Part shown: positions 1 to 8,654 of the stretch, piece by piece
How positions within the stretch are numbered: the first letter of the stretch is position 1
Layout of the letters: the number at the start of each line of letters is the position of its first letter
The notes under the pieces: model-generated
Databases searched by the model: none
What the model saw: the letters and a program-made list of their open reading frames with translations, nothing else
Told to the model about the DNA's origin: nothing
From: Methanomassiliicoccaceae archaeon DOK
GTDB taxonomy: Archaea; Thermoplasmatota; Thermoplasmata; Methanomassiliicoccales; Methanomethylophilaceae
Direction of reading: 5' to 3'
Length of the DNA stretch: 64,000 bases
NCBI GenBank assembly: GCA_009911715.1
Contig: CP047880.1
Location: 1,736,001-1,800,000, forward strand
Position numbers and translations under genes: made by a program

Positions 1-1
1 G

Positions 2-1987
2 ACGGTGGACATGGAGTCGTTCGAGAACATCGACTCATTCGACCCCGGACTGAGGATACTGTCCTTCGACATCGAGAATAGCGTGGAGCACGAGTTCCTC
101 TACTGCATATGCGCCGTTGTCGGAGAGGACGGCGAGATCCGCAGATGCGAGCCCATCCACGGGACGGAGAGGGACATCATCACCGGTTTCTCGGACCTGA
201 TCCGCAGCGTGGACCCAGACGTCATCACAGGCTACAACATCGACAACTACGATATCAGAAAGATCCAGGAAAGGGCCAAGGCCAACAAGATGAAGGACGC
301 CCTCCCCTGGGGCCGCGACGGAGGACAGCCCAGGGTAGTAAGCGAGAGGTTCTGGAGGGTCAAGGGGAGGCTCATCTGCGACGCCTGGTGGGCTGTGAGG
401 AAGGAGCTCCGTCCCAAGCAGGAGACGCTGAACGCCGTGTCGATGCAGCTCCTCGGGGAGACGAAGATGGATGTCGACCCCCGGCACATGGACTCCGAGT
501 GGAGCGAGAACAAGCAGAAGGTGCTGGAGTACTGCACCAAGGACGCGGAGCTGGCGCTGAGGATCCTCCTGGAGGTCGGAACGCTGAGGAAGGGCATGGA
601 CCTCGCCACGGTCTCGAAGCTCACCGTCGAGGACGTCCTCACATCCGGGTCCTCCCAGCTGGCCGACTCCCTGCTGATACGCGCCGCGGACCGCGGCAAG
701 ATCGCCGTCCCCAACATGGGACGCGCCGGCGCCTCCGACCAGATCGAGGGCGGTTACGTGCACGACATGGTGCCCGGGCTCTACCACTGGGTCTGCGTCC
801 TCGACTTCAAGTCGATGTACCCGTCGCTGATCATCGCCAAGAACATCTGCTTCACTACCCTGTCCCCGGACGGGGAGATCGTCGCACCGTCCGGCGCCAG
901 GTTCATGTCCAAGGAGAGGCGCGTGGGACTGCTCCCGACCATCCTCACCAACCTGATGGACCAGAGGGACAGCATAAAGAGGCTCATGAAGAACGCCTCG
1001 GACGCCCATGAGCACCAGTACCTGGACGGCCTCCAGGCGGCGGTCAAGGTTCTGATGAACACGTTCTACGGGGTGTTCGCCTCATCCTTCTACAGGTTCA
1101 CAGACAAGAGCATCGGCGCGGCGATAACGTCGTTCGCCAGGGCCAACGTCAAGAGCATCATCAGCGAGATAGAGTCCGAGGGCATCCATGCGATCTACTC
1201 GGACACCGACTCCGTGTTCATGCAGTCGCCCGCCCACGACCTGGAGGGGTCCGTGGAGTTCGGCACCAGGATGGCTGACAAGTACTCCCGCGACGGAGGG
1301 ACGCTGGAGTTCGAGAAGATCCTCGAGCCCATGTTCACACACGGGATGAAGAAGAGGTACGTCGGGAGGATCGTGTGGCCGGAGGCGCAGGACGAGCTCC
1401 TGGTCAGGGGATACGAGATACGCCGCTCCGACTCGTTCGACCTCCAGAGCAGACTGCTCACGGACCTTTTCGACAAGATCCTGGACGAGAAGAACGACGA
1501 GGCCCTGGCCCTCGTCAGGTCCACGGTGCAGGAGGTCCTGACCGGGAAGGTCGACCCGTCGGAGCTGGTGATATCCCGCACATGCAAGGGACTGGACGCG
1601 TACGAGAACCCCGACAGGATGGCCAACGTGCAGGCCGCGAAGAAACTCATCGAGATGGGATACGAGTTCATCCCCGGGATGAAGGTGTCATGGATCGTCA
1701 CGGACGGCAACTCCGCACCCCAGAAGGTGGAGCCGTACATCAGCGGGGTCCCCTTCACCGCGAAGCCTGACTACAGGTACTACGCCGAGCGCCTCGCCCA
1801 GATGGCTTCGAGGATCACCGAGGTCTTCGGATGGACCGAGAAGGATCTGATGCTCGGAAGCCAGCAGGCGACGCTGTTCAGCGGGGCCTTCAAGACTTCC
1901 GACGAGGGGCCGAAGAGGACGGAGGCCCCGGACAAGCCCAAGCCCAAGCCGAAACCCAAAGTCAGGAGCCTGGACGAGTTCTTCTGA
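2..1987 (+). CDS. polB: family B DNA polymerase, 5' truncated by window edge
   Basis: Replicative or repair DNA polymerase of family B with 3'-5' proofreading. Numbering from the GTG at position 5, the exonuclease motifs are visible: SFDIE near residue 20, TGYNIDNYD near 75 and YCTKDAEL near 178. The polymerase motifs follow: A (DFKSMYPSLI, near 268), B (KVLMNTFYG, near 348) and C (YSDTDS, near 398). The C-terminus is a lysine/proline-rich linker ending SLDEFF, a PCNA-interaction-like tail. The frame is open to the window edge. Archaeal PolB proteins are usually about 780-800 residues, so roughly 120 N-terminal residues lie outside and the GTG at 5 is probably internal. The 3' end overlaps the convergent tetR gene by 26 bases. 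Confidence 0.95.
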   Translation, partial: TVDMESFENIDSFDPGLRILSFDIENSVEHEFLYCICAVVGEDGEIRRCEPIHGTERDIITGFSDLIRSVDPDVITGYNIDNYDIRKIQERAKANKMKDALPWGRDGGQPRVVSERFWRVKGRLICDAWWAVRKELRPKQETLNAVSMQLLGETKMDVDPRHMDSEWSENKQKVLEYCTKDAELALRILLEVGTLRKGMDLATVSKLTVEDVLTSGSSQLADSLLIRAADRGKIAVPNMGRAGASDQIEGGYVHDMVPGLYHWVCVLDFKSMYPSLIIAKNICFTTLSPDGEIVAPSGARFMSKERRVGLLPTILTNLMDQRDSIKRLMKNASDAHEHQYLDGLQAAVKVLMNTFYGVFASSFYRFTDKSIGAAITSFARANVKSIISEIESEGIHAIYSDTDSVFMQSPAHDLEGSVEFGTRMADKYSRDGGTLEFEKILEPMFTHGMKKRYVGRIVWPEAQDELLVRGYEIRRSDSFDLQSRLLTDLFDKILDEKNDEALALVRSTVQEVLTGKVDPSELVISRTCKGLDAYENPDRMANVQAAKKLIEMGYEFIPGMKVSWIVTDGNSAPQKVEPYISGVPFTAKPDYRYYAERLAQMASRITEVFGWTEKDLMLGSQQATLFSGAFKTSDEGPKRTEAPDKPKPKPKPKVRSLDEFF

Positions 1988-2519
1988 CATCCATCATCGG
2001 ATGCAGCGTCACACCCATCATGCGGAGCGTCTCGTCGGCCATCTCCCCGTGGGAATCGGCCATCCCGCGGTCGAACCACAGGCCGAACCATCCCATTATC
2101 CCGCCCAGATGGTACTCCCTCCTGTAGAGGGACGCGACGTCGTCGGGATCTGCCGGGAAATAGTTCCTGAGGACGGGCAGCATCATCGGCGTCAGCCCTC
2201 TGGAGTGGAGCGCCAGCAGCACCTCCCCCTCGGAGTCGAACGTCTCGAACATCGTACGGATGTACGACTCCACGGACCCCCACCCATCGGTCGGAGGCCG
2301 CACAGACTCGCGGAACTCCTCCATGACGGACCTGTAGATGTACGACACGACGTCCTCCACCGATCCGAACCGACGGTAGAACGAAGTGCGGTTGACGCCA
2401 GCCTCGCGTGTGACGTCCGTGACCGTGATCGAGTCCGGACCCCTGTCGTGAAGGAGACGGACGAGGGCCGATGCCAGTGCATCGGACATGTCGTCCCTTC
2501 TGAACCGAGACACTTCCAT
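1962..2519 (-). CDS. TetR/AcrR-family transcriptional regulator
   Basis: DNA-binding regulator. The N-terminal helix-turn-helix is clear (ITVTDVTREAGVNRTSFYRRF, first third of the protein), matching the TetR signature with the conserved T/S-F/Y-Y-x-x-F end of helix 3. The C-terminal ligand domain is divergent, so the inducer cannot be read. ATG 2519 is chosen; ATG 2549 would add ten residues and an internal ATG (MSDALAS) lies 10 codons in. It diverges from the flavin-binding gene at 2588 with about 68 bases between, and is the obvious candidate regulator of that gene and perhaps of the MFS transporter beyond it. Confidence 0.85.
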   Translation of the reverse strand: MEVSRFRRDDMSDALASALVRLLHDRGPDSITVTDVTREAGVNRTSFYRRFGSVEDVVSYIYRSVMEEFRESVRPPTDGWGSVESYIRTMFETFDSEGEVLLALHSRGLTPMMLPVLRNYFPADPDDVASLYRREYHLGGIMGWFGLWFDRGMADSHGEMADETLRMMGVTLHPMMDVRRTRPGS

Positions 2520-2541
2520 GATATCTGTATCACACATGCGG

Positions 2542-2576
2542 CCCGACACGATAAGGTTTAATCCCTGACGGTCGGG
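2542..2576 (+). promoter_or_regulatory. promoter of the 2588 gene with flanking inverted repeat
   Basis: A TATA-like GGTTTAATC (2555-2563) sits 25-30 bases before the ATG at 2588, implying a leaderless transcript. It is flanked by CCCGAC (2542-2547) and GTCGGG (2571-2576), an inverted repeat that could be the operator for the divergent TetR regulator. The repeat is short, so the operator call is tentative. Confidence 0.4.
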
Positions 2577-2587
2577 GTCCGAATCGC

Positions 2588-3058
2588 ATGGAAGGATTCA
2601 GACCGATCAGACGCACAGACAGGGACCTGGGAGAGGGTGCAGCCATGGACATACTTGACAAGGGATACTGCGGGACGCTATGCGTCATGGGAGCTGACGG
2701 ATACCCTTACGGTGTGCCGATGAACTACTGCCTCGCCGGGGACGAGATCCTGTTCCACTGCTCGTCACAGGAGGGGCACCTCCTGGAGTCAGTGGGCGAC
2801 GGCTGCAGGGCGTGCTTCACCGTCTCCGAACGCCTTGAGGGCGTGAGGTCCAGGAGCGCAATCGCATTCGGTGACGTCAGAACCGACGAGACCAGACTGG
2901 CGGAAGCACTGGAGGGGATCATCGACAAGTACGTCCCAGAGCAGGGGCGTGAGGACGCCAGGATGGGGATACCCCATGCATCCGGAAGGGCGGTCGCCCT
3001 GGTCATGAGGATCGCGCATGTGAGCGCGAAGATCGTGGACAAACCGGCGGGAAGATGA
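2588..3058 (+). CDS. pyridoxamine 5'-phosphate oxidase-like (NimA-type) flavin-binding protein
   Basis: A 156-residue split-barrel FMN-binding protein of the pyridoxamine-phosphate-oxidase-related / nitroimidazole-reductase (Nim) type. The diagnostic stretch is GTLCVMGADGYPYGVPMNY near residues 30-48, followed by ILFHCSSQEGHLLESV and a cysteine-containing CFTV strand, the usual order in this family. Substrate is unknown. It sits between a divergent TetR gene and an MFS exporter, suggesting a stress or xenobiotic-response unit. Two further family members occur at 23786 and 24348 in this window; this copy is the most divergent (it lacks their CDT motif). Confidence 0.85.
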   Translation: MEGFRPIRRTDRDLGEGAAMDILDKGYCGTLCVMGADGYPYGVPMNYCLAGDEILFHCSSQEGHLLESVGDGCRACFTVSERLEGVRSRSAIAFGDVRTDETRLAEALEGIIDKYVPEQGREDARMGIPHASGRAVALVMRIAHVSAKIVDKPAGR

Positions 3059-3084
3059 TGGTCCGCGCTTCATCTGGAGCTGGC

Positions 3085-3094
3085 TTTAAATAAA
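3085..3094 (+). promoter_or_regulatory. TATA box for MFS transporter gene
   Basis: TTTAAATAAA lies about 35 bases ahead of the ATG at 3125, giving a predicted transcription start only a few bases from the start codon. Confidence 0.6.
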
Positions 3095-3124
3095 GATTCC
3101 GAAATCGGGGCGAACAGGCATCCC

Positions 3125-4306
3125 ATGTCGGCAAAACAGTGGCTCCCGTTGATCGCCCTCGTCATCTGCGTGTTCATCGTCAACATGTCCGAGTTCGTCC
3201 CCATCGGACTCCTCACGGACATAGCCACCGACTTCGGCACGAGCGAATCCACCGCCGGCCTCCTCATATCGATCTACGCCTGGGCTGTGGCCATCCTGTC
3301 CCTGCCGATAATGCTGGTCCTCAGGAAGATGGAGTTCCGCAGGATGCTCCTCATGTGCATCGCCCTATTCGTGGTGTTCCAGATCATGTCCGGGATATCG
3401 AGCAGCTACTGGATGCTCATGGTGTCCCGTATAGGGGTCGCGGTCGCACACTCCATATTCTGGTCCATCGCCACTCCGATGGCCGTGCGCATAGTGCCGG
3501 CCCACATGCAAAAGCTTGCCATAAGCGCGGTCGCCACGGGGACGTCCGTCGCCATGATCGTCGGTCTCCCCCTGGGCAGGATCATCGGACTGGCCCTCGG
3601 ATGGAGGATGACCTTCGTTGTCATCGCCGTCGTCTCCATCGTGGCCCTCATCCTCCTCGTGTTCGTGTTCCCGAAGCTGGACAACCCCGGGACGTTCACC
3701 CTCAGAAAGCTCCCGGACCTGTTCCGCAACAGGGTCCTGGTAGGGATCTACATCATGCTGGCCATCTACGTCACCGGCTACTACACGGGCTACAGCTACA
3801 TCGAGCCGTTCATGTACCAGATCGCAGGGATGTCCGACACGATGGTCACGGTTGTCCTCACGGTGTTCGGACTCGCCGGCATCGTCGGGAGCGTCCTCTT
3901 CACCAAGTTCTACGACCGGACCAGGTTCAGGTTCATGATCGCGGCCTTGCTGGGAGCCGCCGTATGCCTGCTGCTCCTGAGACCTTCGGTCGTCTCTCTG
4001 GCCACGGTCCTGCTGGTCTGCGCCCTTTGGGGGCTGTTCGCCACCTCGTTCAACGTCACGTTCCAGAACGAGACCCTCCGTGCGTCGCCCTCCGACGCCA
4101 CCGCAATCTCCATGTCCCTGTTCTCCGGGATCTTCAACGTGGGCATAGCGATGGGTTCCATCATCGGTGGATGGGTCACCGACGGGCCCGGCGTCGGAGA
4201 CATAGGATACATCGGAGCCGCGTTCGTCATCGTCGCCTGCATCATCACCGCGCTCTACGTCATCCCGAGGATGAGGGAGCGCGAGAGCCCGAGGCACCAG
4301 ATATGA
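3125..4306 (+). CDS. MFS transporter, DHA1/AraJ-SotB-like
   Basis: A 393-residue major facilitator with about 12 hydrophobic segments. The N-terminal NMSEFVPIGLLTDIA stretch in helix 1 is the hallmark of the AraJ/SotB sugar and arabinose efflux branch of drug:H+ antiporter 1. The central cytoplasmic loop (about residues 185-205) divides two six-helix halves. Probably exports small hydrophilic compounds, sugars or drugs. A TATA box sits directly upstream, so it has its own promoter, though it follows the Nim-like gene by only 66 bases. Substrate is not readable. Confidence 0.85.
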   Translation: MSAKQWLPLIALVICVFIVNMSEFVPIGLLTDIATDFGTSESTAGLLISIYAWAVAILSLPIMLVLRKMEFRRMLLMCIALFVVFQIMSGISSSYWMLMVSRIGVAVAHSIFWSIATPMAVRIVPAHMQKLAISAVATGTSVAMIVGLPLGRIIGLALGWRMTFVVIAVVSIVALILLVFVFPKLDNPGTFTLRKLPDLFRNRVLVGIYIMLAIYVTGYYTGYSYIEPFMYQIAGMSDTMVTVVLTVFGLAGIVGSVLFTKFYDRTRFRFMIAALLGAAVCLLLLRPSVVSLATVLLVCALWGLFATSFNVTFQNETLRASPSDATAISMSLFSGIFNVGIAMGSIIGGWVTDGPGVGDIGYIGAAFVIVACIITALYVIPRMRERESPRHQI

Positions 4307-4322
4307 GCACGGCCGGAACAGG

Positions 4323-4332
4323 ATTTAAATAG
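4323..4332 (+). promoter_or_regulatory. TATA box for L15e gene
   Basis: ATTTAAATAG 86-95 bases before the ATG at 4418, predicting a 5' leader of roughly 60 nucleotides that carries a Shine-Dalgarno AGGTGAT (4407-4413). This differs from the leaderless layout of many neighbours. Confidence 0.6.
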
Positions 4333-4417
4333 ATGTCTCCCGTGCACCGAATTGTGCTCCGCTTAGGAGCACGAACGGAAATGTGCCCTCACGGGTGAAT
4401 CCGTAAAGGTGATACAA

Positions 4418-5041
4418 ATGAGCGAAGAGACTCAGGAGACACGCCCGGTCAACGGGAAGAGCATGTACAGCTACATCGCCGACGCTTGGAACGTCCCCTC
4501 CAAATCCTACGTGAAGGACCTCAACTACGAGCGCAGGATCCAGTGGAGGAAGGAGGAGAACTTCTGCCGCATCGAGAGGCCCACCCGCCTCGACAGGGCA
4601 AGGGCTCTCGGATACAAGGCCAAGCAGGGCTACGTCGTCGTAAGGGCGAGGGTCAGGAAGGGATCCTTCCAGAAGAGGGCCATCGTCACCGGTAGGAGGG
4701 CCAAGAGGAAGGGAATCAACCAGATCACAGTCGGTAAGTCCCTCCAGAGGATGGCCGAGGAGAGGACCGCCAAGAGGTACCCCAACCTCGAGGTCCTGAA
4801 CTCCTACTGGGTCGGAGCCGACGGACAGCAGGAGTGGTACGAGGTCATCCTCGTCGACCCCGCGCACCCCGTCATCAAGGCCGACCCCAAGATCAACTGG
4901 ATCTGCGACGAGACTCACAAGAACCGTGTCTACCGCGGTAAGACCTCCGCCGGACAGAAGGGACGTGGAATGAGGCACACCGGAAAGGGTGCCGAGAAGG
5001 CCAGGCCTTCCGTCAGGGCGAACCAGAGAAGGATCAAGTGA
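4418..5041 (+). CDS. rpl15e: large ribosomal subunit protein L15e
   Basis: Archaeal/eukaryotic ribosomal protein L15e, a basic rRNA-binding protein of the large subunit. It begins, after a short acidic extension, with the family opening [10 protein letters not shown] and contains the conserved arginine-rich blocks around [20 protein letters not shown] and the C-terminal [19 protein letters not shown] segment. ATG 4418 is preferred over the GTG at 4409 because AGGTGAT (4407-4413) sits four bases upstream. 207 residues, close to the usual 190-205. A strong hairpin follows the stop codon. Confidence 0.97.
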   Translation: MSEETQETRPVNGKSMYSYIADAWNVPSKSYVKDLNYERRIQWRKEENFCRIERPTRLDRARALGYKAKQGYVVVRARVRKGSFQKRAIVTGRRAKRKGINQITVGKSLQRMAEERTAKRYPNLEVLNSYWVGADGQQEWYEVILVDPAHPVIKADPKINWICDETHKNRVYRGKTSAGQKGRGMRHTGKGAEKARPSVRANQRRIK

Positions 5042-5065
5042 GATTCCTGTCATGAAAACCCCTTA

Positions 5066-5092
5066 CCCGTCCTTCGGGGCGGGACCCTTTTT
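5066..5092 (+). terminator. hairpin terminator after L15e
   Basis: A perfect 7-bp stem CCCGTCC / GGGCGGG (5066-5083, one G-U pair) closes a UUCG tetraloop and is followed by CCCTTTTT. The stability of a C(UUCG)G loop makes this one of the clearest terminator-like hairpins in the window. Confidence 0.75.
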
Positions 5093-5456
5093 CAAGATCA
5101 GTCCTTCAGACATCCTATCGGCACGATGTGCACACCATGTCCTTCGCGATGATCCACCTAATACTTCATCAGGTCCTAGATCTCCGGCACGGTCTGTCAC
5201 TCATCGATCAGACGAGGATTCTCCTTAAGAAAAAAGTGGAATTGGATGCTATGACGACCTGGATGGCCTGTATCTGAGATCTTCCCCTGATGTGGTAGGC
5301 GCTCCTGCAATGCTCCTCCGATGTGCGTGTCTTTCCGCACCACCTGGACCATCTATGCCTATGGCGATCCCTAAGCTCTCTTCTAGACACCTGTCGATTA
5401 TGCGTGGCCTGCATTCCTACACCATTGTGCTGGATAGCAGTGAACCATTGCAATTT
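5093..5456. other. non-coding interval, no gene seen
   Basis: Visibly less GC-rich than the flanking genes and without a credible reading frame: open frames here lack start context and family-like sequence. It may be a decayed gene or regulatory DNA. It leads directly into the 23-bp repeat array. Confidence 0.5.
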
Positions 5457-5548
5457 TTGGCAGATTCCGACATCAACTCTTGGAAAGCTCCGATGTAAAT
5501 TGTTGGCAAATTCCAATGTGAATTCTTGGAAGATTCCGCTGTTGGTTC
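5457..5548 (+). repeat. four tandem degenerate 23-bp direct repeats
   Basis: Units start at 5457, 5480, 5503 and 5526, each exactly 23 bases and beginning TTGG. The first 12 bases read TTGGCAGATTCC, TTGGAAAGCTCC, TTGGCAAATTCC and TTGGAAGATTCC; the rest follows a looser CGAYGTNAAYTC pattern. Each unit holds a small GGMA-NN-TTCC inverted element. The period is not a multiple of three, so it is not a protein repeat. The last unit ends eight bases from the stop of the ThiI-like gene on the opposite strand. Confidence 0.8.
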
Positions 5549-5555
5549 GAAAAGG

Positions 5556-6398
5556 TCAGAGCCCTGCCCTGATCGTCTCTGCGAGCCCTGAAACCTCGTC
5601 GTCCGTCATTCCTATGGTAGGGAAGTAGACAGGGACGTCGTACGCGGTCACATCCACGGACTCCAGCGAACCGATGTCCGTTCCGAGGACGACCCCGAGG
5701 GCCTGGGGGTTCCAGTCGCCCGTCTTGAGCAGTGGGTCGTACCTGCGGAGATTCGCTATAAGAACCTCGTCTCCGTGGGCGATGACCCTGCATCCGCGCT
5801 TCATCATCAGCCACGCGGCGACCATGCCACGCTCGTCTCCCACCTCTGCCACGACCTTCCCCTGGCTGCCGACCGGCAGGCCGGCATGGCACCTTATGTA
5901 CTCTCCGAACACGAAGGCCCTGTTCTCGCGGACCTCCACGTAGAAGACCACGTCGGGATCGGTGAGGTCGACCCTCACGCCCTTGTCCTCGTTGGCCAGG
6001 AATATCGCGGAGCCGGCCTCCCTGCCGACGTCCATGCTCGTGTACCCCTGGGAGCCCTCCCTGCGGGCCTTGACGGCGAAGCTCTGGCCGGCCGAGATCC
6101 TAGAACGGGAGTACTCGGCTGCCTTCGCGCATATGTCCTCCATCCTTGAGGAGGCGCACTCCTCCGCGACGGATATTGATCCGACACCGAACACGCGGCG
6201 GAGCGAGGAGACGGCGGCGCCGATGTCCGACGCCTCGACGTAGTACCTCGCACCGCTCTTGGTGATGAACGCCTCGACGCCGTCCTCCATGAGCATGGAC
6301 AGCATGTTGTCCTTCAGCTGGTTCTCGAACCTTCTGCGTACCGGGGCGCTCTTCAGGCCTATCTCCGAATATCTCACTAAGAGGATGGACACGGCCAC
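5556..6398 (-). CDS. ThiI-like THUMP-domain protein with degenerate PP-loop
   Basis: Homologue of tRNA 4-thiouridine synthetase ThiI. The N-terminal half matches the ferredoxin-like/THUMP region (LVRYSEIGLKSAPVRRRFENQL at the start, THUMP to about residue 170). The linker LPVGSQGKVV (174-183) and MVAAWLMMKRGC (192-203) frame the place where ThiI has its ATP-binding SGGxDSPVAA motif. Here that reads GDERGMVAA (187-195), with no SGG and no catalytic Asp-Ser. The part after the loop is only about 85 residues, much shorter than in true ThiI. Start is GTG (6398, or 6392). Probably tRNA-binding but not an ATP pyrophosphatase; thiI is therefore not assigned. Confidence 0.75.
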   Translation of the reverse strand: MAVSILLVRYSEIGLKSAPVRRRFENQLKDNMLSMLMEDGVEAFITKSGARYYVEASDIGAAVSSLRRVFGVGSISVAEECASSRMEDICAKAAEYSRSRISAGQSFAVKARREGSQGYTSMDVGREAGSAIFLANEDKGVRVDLTDPDVVFYVEVRENRAFVFGEYIRCHAGLPVGSQGKVVAEVGDERGMVAAWLMMKRGCRVIAHGDEVLIANLRRYDPLLKTGDWNPQALGVVLGTDIGSLESVDVTAYDVPVYFPTIGMTDDEVSGLAETIRAGL

Positions 6399-6433
6399 TC
6401 CATATGCTCGGCGGTTAAAAGGGTGATGGGTCC

Positions 6434-7753
6434 TCAGAGGGACGCCACGACCACCACCAGGTACAGGATCGATATGACCGCAAGGGCGTAGATTATCGGA
6501 CTGACCTCCTTCCAGCGTCCCGCACCGAGCATGCAGACGCTGTAGAATATGATGCCGAACACAATCCCGTCCGTGATCGAGTACGTGAGGATCATCATGA
6601 TTATGGTCCCCAGGACCGCCACGGCGACCGGCCAGTCGTCCCACTTGACGCCCCTCAGCTGGGTGATCATCGCGGCCCCCACGATCAGCATCGCGCCCAC
6701 GGTGCAGCTGTAGTCGATGACCTGGAACACCGGTCCGATGAAGAGCGCGCAAGCGAACAGGACCGCGACCACCAGCGGAGCCAGACCTGTCCTGGCGCCC
6801 GCCTCGATACCCACGGTCGACTCCGCGAAGGATCCCGTCGGGGTCGCGCCCACGACACCGCTGATGACGGATGTCGCAGAATCGGCGAGCAGCGCCCTCT
6901 CGCACTGGACGTTGCCGTCCTTGTCCAGGATACCCGCCCTCTCCCCGGTGGCCATCAGGGTCCCGGTGCTGTCGAAGAACTGCACGAACGTCAGCGATAT
7001 GACGACCATGAGGAACTCGACGCTCAGGAGATTGGACGAGATGCCGTCCACGAACGCACCCACATCGGGCATCGACGGCATGGACACGAGGGAGTCCGGG
7101 ATGGCGATTATGCCGAAGACCATGCCGACCACGGCTGTGACGATCATACCGAAGAATATCGCGCCGGTGACCTTCCTGGCGTACAGGAACAGCGTCAGGA
7201 TGATGCACAGGAGCGAGAGCATGACCGCGGGGTCGGCGAAGTCCCCCAGCGCCACCAGGGTGGAGTCGGAGTTGGCGATCAGGCCCGCGTTCTGCAATCC
7301 GATGAACACGATGAAGCATCCGATTCCGGCGGTGATTCCGTACCTGAGGCTGGGAGGAATCTGGTCGAGTACCCTCTTCCTTACACCGCTCACCGCGATG
7401 AGGAAGAACACGATCCCCGAGATGAGGACGGCCACGAGGGCCTCCTGCCACGTGTAGTGGAGGCCTATCACTATCGTGTAGGTGAAGAACGCGTTCACAC
7501 CCATCAGCGGTGCCTGAGCGACAGGATACCTGGCGTACAGGGCCATCAGGAGGGTTCCGATTATCGCCATCACGATGGTGGCGGTGTAGCATGCGGAGAG
7601 GTCCATCCCGGCGTCCGCCATCATCGACGAGTTGACCACGATGATGTACGCCATGGAGAGGAAGATCAGCACACCGCCCTTGACCTCCGTCCTGATGTCG
7701 GAGCCGCGGCTGGTGATCTCGAAGAAACGGTCGAGTGTGGCGGACAGTGCCAT
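6434..7753 (-). CDS. NCS2-family purine permease, AzgA type
   Basis: A 439-residue membrane permease for hypoxanthine/guanine/adenine-type bases, working as a cation symporter in the cytoplasmic membrane. The AzgA branch is shown by LTFVQFFDSTGTLMATGERAG and the FAESTVGIEAGARTGLA motif near residue 310, plus the N-terminal EVKGGVLIFLSMAYIIVVNSSMM. About 12-14 hydrophobic segments. It lies 35 bases upstream of the ThiI-like gene on the same strand and diverges from the TauE gene. No purine riboswitch is recognisable in the short leader. Confidence 0.9.
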   Translation of the reverse strand: MALSATLDRFFEITSRGSDIRTEVKGGVLIFLSMAYIIVVNSSMMADAGMDLSACYTATIVMAIIGTLLMALYARYPVAQAPLMGVNAFFTYTIVIGLHYTWQEALVAVLISGIVFFLIAVSGVRKRVLDQIPPSLRYGITAGIGCFIVFIGLQNAGLIANSDSTLVALGDFADPAVMLSLLCIILTLFLYARKVTGAIFFGMIVTAVVGMVFGIIAIPDSLVSMPSMPDVGAFVDGISSNLLSVEFLMVVISLTFVQFFDSTGTLMATGERAGILDKDGNVQCERALLADSATSVISGVVGATPTGSFAESTVGIEAGARTGLAPLVVAVLFACALFIGPVFQVIDYSCTVGAMLIVGAAMITQLRGVKWDDWPVAVAVLGTIIMMILTYSITDGIVFGIIFYSVCMLGAGRWKEVSPIIYALAVISILYLVVVVASL

Positions 7754-7829
7754 GAGAACGCATAGCGCGGCCGACCTCTAAAAACGGTTCTCCGACAGCC
7801 CTTTATCCGACTTACAGATACGGTTGCTC

Positions 7830-8654
7830 ATGGAACCCCTCATCCTGGCAGGCCTCATCGTCCTAGGACTCTGCTCCGGAATCTTCGGTGCGCTTTTCGG
7901 CCTGGGCGGAGGGGTCATCTTCGTACCCGTACTGATGCTGGTATTCGGCCTGGAGCCCACCGAGGCCGTCGCCATCAGCCTCATCGGGATAATCGCCGGA
8001 TCGGTCGGAGCATCGACGGTGCTGGTTGACAGGGGGCTGTCCAACGTGCGTCTGGGACTGCTTCTGGAGATAACCACCTGCGTGGGGGCGATAGCGGGAG
8101 CGATAATCGCCACCTACCTCGACTCCTGGATCCTGATGGTCCTGTTCTCCGTCATCATCATCTACAGCGGCATCCGCATGATAGTCAACCCCGAGAGGAC
8201 CGTCGAGCCCTCGTCCGGAGAGGACACCCCGCTGACCTTCATGTACAGGGACGAGTCCGTCGGCGAGGATGTCCGCTACGAGGTCCAGAACGTGGGCAGC
8301 GGCATGGGGCTGTGCACCATAGCGGGCGCCCTGTCGTCGATGACCGGAGTCGGGGGCGGGGCTGTGAAGGTCCCCCTGATGAACATCCACATGCACGTCC
8401 CGATGAAGGCCGCCAGCTCGACCAGCAGCTACATGATCGGGATCACGGCGTTCTCCGGCGCCATCACGTACTTCTTCGCCGGAGAGGTCATACTCGCCTA
8501 CGCCGCATGCGTCGCCATAGGCGCATTCGCCGGATCGCTGATCGGGGCGCGCTACGCCAGGAAGATCCCGGCGAGGCATCTCAGGAAGTACTTCTCGATC
8601 GTGCTCTTCGCCATGGCGATACTGGTCCTTCTCCAGGCCGGAGGGATACTGTGA
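7830..8654 (+). CDS. TauE/SafE-family (DUF81) sulfite or sulfonate exporter-like permease
   Basis: A 274-residue membrane protein with the two-half TauE/SafE architecture: the glycine-rich GIFGALFGLGGGVIFVPVL repeat near residue 16 and its partner GALSSMTGVGGGAVKVPLM in the second half, separated by a charged loop (about 120-150). The family moves sulfur-containing or small organic anions. ATG 7830 fits better than the upstream TTG at 7824; CTTTATCC (7801-7808) is a plausible TATA box. Its stop overlaps the GTG of the DUF1634 gene, a standard genomic pairing for these two families. Confidence 0.9.
   Translation: MEPLILAGLIVLGLCSGIFGALFGLGGGVIFVPVLMLVFGLEPTEAVAISLIGIIAGSVGASTVLVDRGLSNVRLGLLLEITTCVGAIAGAIIATYLDSWILMVLFSVIIIYSGIRMIVNPERTVEPSSGEDTPLTFMYRDESVGEDVRYEVQNVGSGMGLCTIAGALSSMTGVGGGAVKVPLMNIHMHVPMKAASSTSSYMIGITAFSGAITYFFAGEVILAYAACVAIGAFAGSLIGARYARKIPARHLRKYFSIVLFAMAILVLLQAGGIL

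Noticed and set aside
5208-5516. A 102-codon minus-strand open frame in the 5.1-5.5 kb gap
   Set aside because: It reads through the 23-bp repeats, has no family-like sequence and no start context.
5457-5548. CRISPR or protein tandem repeat
   Set aside because: 23-bp units abut without spacers, and the period is not divisible by three, so neither reading holds.
5556-7763. A single 735-codon minus-strand open frame through the AzgA and ThiI-like genes
   Set aside because: Its first 450 residues are a low-complexity Arg/Gly/His-rich shadow of azgA in another frame; only the part after 6398 has family sequence.
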